From: an uncultured Myxococcales bacterium
Lineage (GTDB): Bacteria; Myxococcota_A; UBA9042; DTJE01
Assembly: GCA_903936705.1 (NCBI GenBank)
Contig: CAIZWN010000002.1
Coordinates: forward strand, 1 to 64,000
DNA: 64,000 bases
Direction: 5' to 3'
Below, in pieces: positions 1-6,033 of the stretch. Position numbers and translations under genes: made by a program. Position 1 is the first letter of the stretch. Each line of letters opens with the position of its first letter. The notes under the pieces were generated by a model. That model was not told the DNA's origin. It was given only the letters and a program-made list of their open reading frames with translations, and ran no database searches.

Positions 1-711
1 CACATCCGGCAGGCCTCGGTCAAGGCCACGGGCCACCGCCATGAAGACAGCCTGTATCGACGAATCCTCTTCCGGCATGTCATACGGCAGGCGCCCTGCA
101 AGCAGGCGGTACAGAACCACGCCCAGACTGTAAATATCTGACCGCGGAGAGGCCTTTTTACCCTCCAGCAGTTCCGGCGCCATATATGCGGGAGTCCCGA
201 CAGCCTTGCCAGTCCCGGTCATCGACTTGTCGCCAAGTGTCCGGGCAAGGCCAAAGTCCAGCACCTTCACGCCGCCATCGTCCAGCACCTGAATATTGCC
301 GGGTTTGATGTCACGGTGAAGCACGGCTGGCGACTGTCTATGTGCATATCCAAGGCCCGCAGCAACCAGGCGGATGATGTTCACAGCCCGCTCTGCTGAC
401 CACAGGGTGCCGTCCGTTTTCAATATCTGTTCCAGCGACTGCCCGCTCAGATACTCCATCGGCAGGTAGATCTGGCCACCTTCCAGAAACGGCGTCTGGG
501 TGGCAACTATGTTTGGATGCTGCATCCGCGCAAGTATTGATGCTTCCTGAAGAAACCTGAGCCGGGATTCCTTGTCTTCACTTAGCTCGGGCCGAATCAC
601 CTTGACTGCCCACGCCCCTGTCAGGATTTCATGCGTGGCACTATAGACCACGCCCATTCCGCCGCGGCCAACCTCCTCCAACAGCGTCCATTCTCGAACG
701 ACCCTGGCCAT
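1..711 (-). CDS. Serine/threonine protein kinase, Hanks type (3' end outside window)
   Basis: The minus-strand frame is open from ATG at 711 to the window edge, giving about 237 residues of an N-terminal kinase domain. It begins MARVVREWTLLEEVGRGGMG. A glycine-rich loop (GRGGMGVVY, residues 15-23) is followed by the ATP-anchoring Lys in AVKVIR (Lys37), the catalytic loop HRDIKPGN near residue 130, DFG near 150 and an APE motif. All core catalytic elements are present, so it should phosphorylate Ser/Thr on target proteins. The C-terminal part, where membrane or sensor domains sit in PknB-like proteins, lies outside the window, so the signal it senses is unknown. No neighbour in the window points to a substrate. 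Kinases of this kind are especially numerous in Myxococcota. Confidence 0.93.
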   Translation of the reverse strand, partial: MARVVREWTLLEEVGRGGMGVVYSATHEILTGAWAVKVIRPELSEDKESRLRFLQEASILARMQHPNIVATQTPFLEGGQIYLPMEYLSGQSLEQILKTDGTLWSAERAVNIIRLVAAGLGYAHRQSPAVLHRDIKPGNIQVLDDGGVKVLDFGLARTLGDKSMTGTGKAVGTPAYMAPELLEGKKASPRSDIYSLGVVLYRLLAGRLPYDMPEEDSSIQAVFMAVARGLDRGLPDV

Positions 712-893
712 TTACGCCCCCAATTCACACAGGTCGGCTTATGGCTGTCCTGTTTAACATATTCTGGACGGAACCTGTCGACTACTTTGAGACACCCGGT
801 CCTATCCAAACTCTAAATTGACTTGAACCTGGCCAGCGTCGTGTCGATTCAGCTCATCGGCGGGGCCCATCAACGTCGCGGGTACAAGAAGAA

Positions 894-1862
894 TCACAGA
901 AGGCCGACTCGAGCCGCCACAGGCCAGAACTGAGGAACCCCGTCCGCCCCAACCGGTGCGTGTCCCGACATGTGGCAGTTATGGCAGGCCCGCCGGCTGC
1001 GTTCCGTCGGGCCGGTCGCCTCGCCTGCGTGGCAGTAATCGCAGGCAGTGATGCCGGCGGAGGCCCCTTGCGGATCGAACCTGTCCTGGTAGTCGGCGAC
1101 GGCCGCCACGTGAGCGTTATGGATTGGCGACTTGTCCGAACCGAAGTCGTGACAATCGAGGCAGCCGAGCGTCGCCCCGTGGTCCTCGGCCATGAGATTG
1201 TGGCATCCTCCGCATCCTGGTCCGAACGAGGATATCCGGAAATCGGCCTGCTCGGACGGGCGGGCCCCCGATTTCCAGAGTCTGGAGTGGGCATTCGTTC
1301 CCCCATCCAGCAAGGCGCCCGGTCGCAGGGAACCTTTCACCGGCGGCACCTCCACAGCCTCCGGGAAACCCGACACGTCCGTGCCGGTATCGACCCACCC
1401 ATGGCACGCCGGCGCACAGTCAGCCGCTCCGGTGAAGGCCTTGCCCGGCGACGGATACAGTCGCAGACCGTGTCCGGTCCCGTCCGCCGAGAGCGGGTGA
1501 CACGAGGCGCATTCCCCCCCCGCAGTGTGGACGCCACGGCGCGGCCACGGCGTCCCCCACCAGTTCCCGGGTTCCGGGAACAGCGGATCCACGCGCACGA
1601 GTCCCTGCGCCGCCGCCGCCGCCCAGGCCCCTGGCGCCTTCCCCACACCGGCCCCTGCCTCGGCCAGCGCGGCCAAGTCGTGGCACGTCCCGCACTCGCT
1701 CACCAACGCCGGAATCTCGGGCGCAGGGGACTCGTCGGGGAAAACGTCCGCAGCTTCCGGCAGGTCAGCCTGCTGCTCGACGCGGCCGCAGGCGGTCGTC
1801 AGCAGCACCCCCAGCACCGCAGCCCACCGCACCCGCTTCGCTATTCGTTGCGTCCGCGTCAT
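894..1862 (-). CDS. Seven-heme c-type cytochrome lipoprotein
   Basis: Begins MTRTQRIAKRVRWAAVLGVL and carries a lipobox ending at Cys25 (LTTAC). About 322 residues contain six CXXCH heme sites (CGTCH, CASCH, CGGCH, CLDCH, CDYCH, CHNCH) plus one CAPACH site, a rarer CX3CH spacing, so up to seven covalently bound hemes. Its ATG overlaps the TGA of the upstream small-subunit gene (ATGA), which implies translational coupling. Downstream of a GMC dehydrogenase and its small subunit, it should take electrons from the flavin and pass them towards the respiratory chain or an outer acceptor. In known FAD-glucose, gluconate and fructose dehydrogenases the cytochrome subunit has three hemes; seven is more. 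The start inside a longer open frame was chosen for the lipoprotein signal and the overlap. The physiological substrate is unknown. Confidence 0.85.
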   Translation of the reverse strand: MTRTQRIAKRVRWAAVLGVLLTTACGRVEQQADLPEAADVFPDESPAPEIPALVSECGTCHDLAALAEAGAGVGKAPGAWAAAAAQGLVRVDPLFPEPGNWWGTPWPRRGVHTAGGECASCHPLSADGTGHGLRLYPSPGKAFTGAADCAPACHGWVDTGTDVSGFPEAVEVPPVKGSLRPGALLDGGTNAHSRLWKSGARPSEQADFRISSFGPGCGGCHNLMAEDHGATLGCLDCHDFGSDKSPIHNAHVAAVADYQDRFDPQGASAGITACDYCHAGEATGPTERSRRACHNCHMSGHAPVGADGVPQFWPVAARVGLL

Positions 1863-2452
1863 GGCATCCACCCATTCCCGGTCAGCTCCGCGCATACCGC
1901 CACTCGGAACGACGCCTCCGGCAAGTGTCTGAAGCCCAGGTTCGGCCCGGGATATCCGACGTATCGCAAGCCGATGCCGTTGTAGGCGCCGCCAAAGAAG
2001 GCAGACCGGATCGCCCGGAAGGCCAGGCGCAGCATGGGAAGCTGGTCCTGGGCGGTCACCAGCACCTGCAGGCGCTGCAGGTAGGGAAGGTCCGCAAAGG
2101 CCGAACCGTAGGCGTCGGTCGCAATCCCGTCCAGGGCCAGCGCGAACAGGTCCGCGTACTTCCGGAACGGAAATGACCCGTCCAGCAGGATGTTCATCGA
2201 GCACGCCTCCAGTGCGCCGGCCGTCCCCTCCGGATCCGTCGCCGGCCCCGGCACGACGGTGTCGAGCATGGCCCCCAGCGTCCGCTCCACGTCGCCCAGG
2301 GGCTGCAGGCACGCGCCAGGCAGCGGATCACGCGCGAACTGTGTCCCAGCCCATGCCGCCTCGCCCGCCCTGGCAATCGATTCCCCAACAGCTCCAAGAA
2401 TCATCGCTAGCGCCCCGCCACCGGCCGTGAGAAGGAAGTCCCTACGCTCCAT
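1859..2452 (-). CDS. Gluconate 2-dehydrogenase subunit 3-like small subunit of GMC dehydrogenase
   Basis: The start chosen is MERRDFLLTAGGGALAMILG. The RRDFL signal resembles the Tat-type leaders of GMC small subunits. The roughly 197-residue protein is otherwise helical with no cofactor motif. Established knowledge: FAD-dependent gluconate, fructose and glucose dehydrogenases have a small subunit with a Tat signal that carries the folded, signal-less flavoprotein across the membrane. The adjacent GMC protein lacks its own signal peptide, which fits this hitchhiker role. The gene lies 10 nt after the GMC stop and overlaps the cytochrome start by 4 nt. The family assignment rests on context, leader and size rather than on a diagnostic motif. 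Confidence 0.65.
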   Translation of the reverse strand: MERRDFLLTAGGGALAMILGAVGESIARAGEAAWAGTQFARDPLPGACLQPLGDVERTLGAMLDTVVPGPATDPEGTAGALEACSMNILLDGSFPFRKYADLFALALDGIATDAYGSAFADLPYLQRLQVLVTAQDQLPMLRLAFRAIRSAFFGGAYNGIGLRYVGYPGPNLGFRHLPEASFRVAVCAELTGNGWMP

Positions 2453-2462
2453 CGCTTCCTCC

Positions 2463-3896
2463 CTAACTCGCTGCCAGCGCCACCGCGATGCGCTCTGCAT
2501 TCGCCGCGATTGTGTGCGCCGGGTTCACGCCCGTCCCACCAGGTACCGACGCGCCGTCGCTGACGAACACACCCGGGTGCGACCGCAACTCGCCTTCGGG
2601 GGTGCAGGGCGCGCGCTCCCCGTCGTCGCCGATGCGACACGTGGCCAGTGGATGGGCGTCGCCATGCTCGTAGTTGTCGCCACCGGTTCGCAGCAGTTCC
2701 GCCCCGTTCGCGTCGGCGATCTGGCGCCCCACGCCGGCGACGCGCGCAATGTATGCCCTCAGTCGATCCGTCAGCGGCAGGTCGAACTGCACCACGCCGT
2801 CGCCATCCACCGTCACAGTGCCTTCGCCATCAACCAGCCCGATGGCCAGCGACGGGAACAGGTGCGTCGCGTACTGGTCGCGCACGTAATGTTTGAACGG
2901 CACGCCCATCGGAGCCGAGGGCTCTCCCTTCTCGCTGAACACGTCCATAGCCGCCACCAACGCAGGCGGCCCGGCGCCAGGATGGATCGTGATCCGGTGC
3001 TCGTCCCAGAAGGCGTAGGTGATGATGCCGGCGTTGTTGCGCCCCATGAACGGGTACGTAGGAGCCAGGGAATCCGGGACACGCCACAGAAAGGCAACGT
3101 CGCCGTTCTGGTTCAGGTTCTTCCCGACCTGCGGATGCAGATCCTTCATCCACGGTTTCGATCGCAGCAGGATTCCCGGCGTCTCGAGCGCGCTGGCGGC
3201 CAGCACCACGCGCTCGCCCCTGGCCGTCCGCTGGACGTTCCAAGGGTCGAAGTAGGCGACCTTCCAACCGGTCCCGTCGGGTTCAAGGTGGTGTACGCGG
3301 CACTTCACGCGGAACTCGGCCCCGGCGGCCTCGGCTCGCGGAATATAGTTGACGCCCAGGTGCCTCTTGCGTCCGAAGGGACAGCCGCACATGCAGAAGC
3401 CGCACTGGAGGCAGTCATGGATCGGGTACATCGACCGGTCGGCGGTCTTTCCCATCGCGGCCATCATCTTCCCGAAAATCCCCCCGGCGCGAGGCACGTC
3501 CGACCACGAAGCGCGGACGATGTCCATCTCCTGCTCGACTTTGGCATAGAACGGGTCCATGACCGCACGCGTGATCGAGGCCGGCCAGACGCGGTACCCG
3601 TCCCGGTCCTTCCACTCGAAGACCTCGGATGGCGAGCGCAGCATGGCCGCGGCATAAGTCAGCGAACCGCCGCCCAGGCCCCTGCCATAACGAAGGATGA
3701 CGTGGTAGTCCTTCGAGGTGTAGGTCACGAACAGCCGGGACTGAGCCTTGAAAGACCAGTCCTGCACGAAGTCCTTCTGGGCAAGACGCTCGCCTTGTTC
3801 CAGGCACAGGACCGATCGGCCCGCTTGCGCCAGCCGCAGGGCCGGGATGGCGCCCCCGAAGCCGGATCCCACGATCACGACGTTCCGGTCGTCCAT
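2463..3896 (-). CDS. GMC family FAD-dependent oxidoreductase (large subunit)
   Basis: Begins MDDRNVVIVGSGFGGAIPAL, a classic FAD dinucleotide-binding GxGxxG fold. An AGAGGAG ribosome site lies 9 nt before this ATG, which favours it over an upstream in-frame start at 3944. A second GMC signature appears as GRGLGGGSLTYAAA (near residues 71-84). The C-terminal block has HPLATCRIG and NPAHTIAANAE, supplying the expected active-site His and Asn region. Residues 162-172 read CLQCGFCMCGC followed by Pro, a CX2CX2CX3CP arrangement as in ferredoxins. Similar Cys blocks occur in ChoD/cholesterol-oxidase-like GMC proteins, and I cannot tell whether an Fe-S cluster is bound. With the next two genes it forms a likely three-subunit alcohol, sugar or sterol dehydrogenase that reduces cytochrome c rather than oxygen. 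The substrate is not predictable. Confidence 0.88.
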   Translation of the reverse strand: MDDRNVVIVGSGFGGAIPALRLAQAGRSVLCLEQGERLAQKDFVQDWSFKAQSRLFVTYTSKDYHVILRYGRGLGGGSLTYAAAMLRSPSEVFEWKDRDGYRVWPASITRAVMDPFYAKVEQEMDIVRASWSDVPRAGGIFGKMMAAMGKTADRSMYPIHDCLQCGFCMCGCPFGRKRHLGVNYIPRAEAAGAEFRVKCRVHHLEPDGTGWKVAYFDPWNVQRTARGERVVLAASALETPGILLRSKPWMKDLHPQVGKNLNQNGDVAFLWRVPDSLAPTYPFMGRNNAGIITYAFWDEHRITIHPGAGPPALVAAMDVFSEKGEPSAPMGVPFKHYVRDQYATHLFPSLAIGLVDGEGTVTVDGDGVVQFDLPLTDRLRAYIARVAGVGRQIADANGAELLRTGGDNYEHGDAHPLATCRIGDDGERAPCTPEGELRSHPGVFVSDGASVPGGTGVNPAHTIAANAERIAVALAAS

Positions 3897-3974
3897 AGGG
3901 GGATGCTCCTCTTGTGCGAGGGGAACGTACCACAGTCTGGTCACTCACATAAAGGGCTGAAGTTGCCCCTCCTC

Positions 3975-3994
3975 AATAATCCGTCTGCGTTGAA
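3975..3994 (+). repeat. Left-end motif of IS remnant 1
   Basis: This 20-bp block (AATAATCCGTCTGCGTTGAA) matches 17 of 20 positions of the block at 4339-4358. Each copy lies a few dozen bases upstream of a truncated transposase reading frame. It is probably part of the left terminal region of a related pair of insertion sequences. Confidence 0.5.
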
Positions 3995-4036
3995 TTGTTT
4001 GTCTTTTCCCGCCCTCGGCAGGTAGGCTGCCCGACC

Positions 4037-4357
4037 GTGAATCGACTACTCCAGACGCTGTTCAGTTTGGCCATGGTGACGCTCCGGGCCAGGGAGGACC
4101 TGGTCCTTGAAAACCTCGCCCTCAGCCAGCAGATTGAGATCCTGCAGAGGACCGGCAGACGGCCGAGGGCGACGAAAGCCGATCGGGTCTTCTGGGTCGC
4201 CCTTTCGAAAATCTGGTCAGGTTGGCGGGATTCGCTCGTGGTCTTCGCGCCCGCGACGGTCGTGGCTTGGCATCGAAAGGGCTTCAAGTCGTTCTGGACC
4301 GGGAAGAGCCGCGTGCGTCATTGCCGCTGTCCCTCGCCAATATTCCGTCCGCGCTGA
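4037..4357 (+). pseudogene. Truncated integrase-type (rve/DDE) transposase, N-terminal fragment 1
   Basis: From a GTG at 4037 the frame encodes VNRLLQTLFSLAMVTLRARE, then LENLALSQQIEILQRTGRRP and a WALSKIW-WRDSLVV-ATVVAWHRKGF stretch. This is the typical N-terminus of integrase-core transposases, where LRARxDLxLENLALRQQ is followed by the WHRxGFxxFW block. The catalytic DDE domain is missing. Similarity ends around 4318, and the frame runs into the left end of a second, related element. It cannot be active and marks past transposition beside the vapBC and integrase remnants. Confidence 0.7.
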
Positions 4358-4358
4358 A
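4339..4358 (+). repeat. Left-end motif of IS remnant 2
   Basis: The block AATATTCCGTCCGCGCTGAA differs from the copy at 3975-3994 at three positions. It begins about 60 bp before the second truncated transposase start at 4400, mirroring the spacing of the first copy. It marks where remnant 1 was interrupted. Confidence 0.5.
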
Positions 4359-4399
4359 ATCGTAGCGTTTCCCTGTCTCCCACGTTACCGTCCGCGGCC

Positions 4400-4495
4400 A
4401 TGCTAACTCTGCTTCAAGCCCCGTTCGATACGACGCTTTCGTGCCTCCGTACCAAGGAGGAACTGGCCATCGAGAACCTGGCCCTGCGCGAGCCC
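4400..4495 (+). pseudogene. Truncated integrase-type transposase, N-terminal fragment 2
   Basis: The first 32 or so residues, MLTLLQAPFDTTLSCLRTKE followed by ELAIENLALRE, match the same N-terminal block as fragment 1 (leader helix plus ENLALR). The similarity then stops abruptly and the rest of the open frame runs antisense to vapC. This is a second, shorter 5' relic of a related insertion sequence arranged head-to-tail with the first. Confidence 0.6.
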
Positions 4496-4609
4496 GCTTC
4501 GGACGGCGGATGGAGTTTTGGCGAGACACAGGTGGACCAGGTGGTGGACCGTTCTGCCACCCTCTTGCTCCCGGATGACACGGGCATCTTGGCCCTCCCG
4601 ATGCTGCCG

Positions 4610-5002
4610 TTATCCCCGACGGAGTTTCAGCCCCTCGATGTGCTGGAAGTGGGCGTCCAGCGAGAACAGTTCGAACTCGTGACGAAGGCACACTTGCGCG
4701 ACCAGCAGATCGGTCAATGGCAAGGTAACCCCGCGCTCGCGCATGGATGCACCCAGGTCGCCCGCCGACTCCCAGTCGGCCGAATCCACTGGGACGTTTG
4801 GCACCGCGTTGAACAGGTCCAGGACCTTGCTGCGCTCGCGGTCGCGCAGACCCACACGCAGTTCGGCGCCCACCACGTCGCAGCGGACGACTCGATCCTC
4901 CCGCAACAGGTCGCCGACTGCCTCGACGACGGCCGCCGTCCTGCCGCGCAAGGCGTCGACCCAGACCGAAGTATCCAGAAGTACCTGCGGTCTATCGCTC
5001 AT
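4610..5002 (-). CDS. vapC: VapC-type PIN-domain toxin RNase
   Basis: Begins MSDRPQVLLDTSVWVDALRG; about 130 residues, the usual VapC length. PIN-domain acidic residues are visible: LLDTSVWVD near residue 10, GAELRVGL in the middle, and PLTDLLVAQ then SLDAHF near the C-terminus. PIN toxins cleave tRNA or rRNA with Mg2+. Its ATG lies 10 nt inside the antitoxin gene, so the pair is overlapping and coupled. It sits inside a decayed mobile segment between transposase and integrase relics. The reading frame is intact and may still be functional. Confidence 0.85.
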   Translation of the reverse strand: MSDRPQVLLDTSVWVDALRGRTAAVVEAVGDLLREDRVVRCDVVGAELRVGLRDRERSKVLDLFNAVPNVPVDSADWESAGDLGASMRERGVTLPLTDLLVAQVCLRHEFELFSLDAHFQHIEGLKLRRG

Positions 5003-5237
5003 CGCGATGCTCCTCGCCAAACACCCTCTTCTCCTTCGCAGCCTCTGCCGCACCGAGGGACGAGACAGCCTCCTCATCGATGTCTACCTTGCCGAGCATA
5101 GAGGCCAGACGCCGCAACTTCTCGCGACGGATCTGTTCGTCCACGGCCCGCGCCACGGCGGCAGTCTTGGTCCTGGCCCCGGTGAGGCGCATCAGGACAT
5201 CCACCTTCGCTTCGTCCAGGACCACGTTCGTGCGCAT
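4992..5237 (-). CDS. vapB: VapB-type antitoxin
   Basis: Begins MRTNVVLDEAKVDVLMRLTG and is about 81 residues long. The short N-terminal strand RTNVVLD followed by a helical KTAAVARAVDEQIRREKLRR segment matches the ribbon-helix-helix antitoxins paired with VapC. The acidic, helical C-terminus should wrap the toxin. It lies directly upstream of vapC and overlaps it by 11 nt. A 7-bp inverted repeat that overlaps its predicted promoter fits autoregulation by the VapBC complex. Confidence 0.8.
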   Translation of the reverse strand: MRTNVVLDEAKVDVLMRLTGARTKTAAVARAVDEQIRREKLRRLASMLGKVDIDEEAVSSLGAAEAAKEKRVFGEEHRDER

Positions 5238-5266
5238 CGCGACCTCATGCACAACAACCAACACGT

Positions 5267-5295
5267 ATTTTGTACGCTTCGTGTGTACAAATCAA
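5267..5295 (-). promoter_or_regulatory. vapBC promoter with inverted-repeat operator
   Basis: On the minus strand, TTGATT (5295-5290) is followed after 17 nt by CAAAAT (5272-5267), a plausible sigma70 promoter 30 nt before vapB. A perfect inverted repeat TTTGTAC / GTACAAA (5269-5275 and 5285-5291, 9-bp spacer) covers the spacer and both hexamer edges. A bound repressor would exclude RNA polymerase, the standard arrangement for toxin-antitoxin autoregulation. Confidence 0.5.
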
Positions 5296-5434
5296 GGCTA
5301 GGAACTGCCCCTGAGAACCGCGCGAACCCGGAAACGTTGACTGGGCTGCAAACGACCTCGCCAAGGCAGTCTGATGACCGACCAGTAGGCCAGTCAACGC
5401 TGTCCAGCTATTTGGACGCAGCAACTCGGTCGGT

Positions 5435-5864
5435 CCACCACAAGGCGACCATGGAAAACCGGAAGAAGAAGCTGCCGACCGGGCCCAGCGACCTGATCTT
5501 CCCCGCCAGGGATGGGAAGCTGCGACACGTGTCCGAGCTCGTGAGGCCCTTCCACATCGCCCTGAAGGAGATGGGCATCACGCGCCGCCTCACCATTCAC
5601 GGGATGCGGCGCACCTACAACAACCTGGTGCGGCAAGCCGAGACGGACACCATCATCGTGCAGTCCATGACGGGGCACTCCGACGACCGGATGACCCAGC
5701 ACTACAGTCACGTCTCACTTGACGAAAAACGCCGGGCGCTGGAGAAGCTGTTCGGCCACATCGGGATGGCCCCGGGACTCCGGGAATCGGCCAGAATTGG
5801 GGATTTGATTGGGGATCACGTGCAGGAGACCAAACCATCCCCCTCGAAGACCCTACCTAATTGA
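5435..5864 (+). pseudogene. Tyrosine recombinase / phage integrase, C-terminal fragment
   Basis: The frame ends with a recognisable catalytic C-terminus: HGMRRTYNNL (the HxxR box), MTGHSDDRMTQHYSHVSLDE (second His and catalytic Tyr), then LEKLFGHI. Upstream of about 5435 the open frame is antisense to vapBC and not integrase-like, so the N-terminal DNA-binding domain and first catalytic Arg are lost. The remnant stops 26 bp from the 3' end of tRNA-Val. Since tRNA 3' ends are frequent attachment sites, a decayed integrative element is likely. No start codon can be assigned. Confidence 0.7.
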
Positions 5865-5889
5865 TTGCGATTTCGAGGAGTTCCGTGGG

Positions 5890-5961
5890 TGGGCGATACT
5901 GGGATTGAACCAGTGACTTCCACCGTGTGAAGGTGGCACTCTCCCGCTGAGTTAATCGCCC
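5890..5961 (-). tRNA. tRNA-Val (anticodon CAC)
   Basis: The minus strand folds into a complete cloverleaf of 72 nt. The acceptor stem pairs GGGCGAT with ATCGCCC. The D stem is ACTC/GAGT, the anticodon stem CCACC/GGTGG has the loop TTCACAC (anticodon CAC, reading GUG), and the T stem ACTGG/CCAGT has the loop TTCAATC. The discriminator is A and CCA is not encoded. A strong promoter lies upstream at 5981-6008. Confidence 0.95.
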
Positions 5962-5980
5962 GGGACGAAAAAGCAGGGGA

Positions 5981-6008
5981 ATTCTAGCAAGGCGTTACAT
6001 GCTGTCAA
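5981..6008 (-). promoter_or_regulatory. Sigma70-type promoter of tRNA-Val
   Basis: On the minus strand, a perfect TTGACA (6008-6003) is followed by a 16-nt spacer and TAGAAT (5986-5981), preceded by TGC, an extended -10. The predicted start is about 13 nt before the mature tRNA 5' end. This is the clearest consensus promoter in the window. Confidence 0.75.
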
Positions 6009-6033
6009 GGGATTCGCGTTGTTTTCGGGGCGA

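Noticed and set aside
2190-4025. 611-codon plus-strand open frame
   Set aside because: It is antisense to the GMC gene, which has clear FAD motifs; GC-rich DNA gives long shadow frames.
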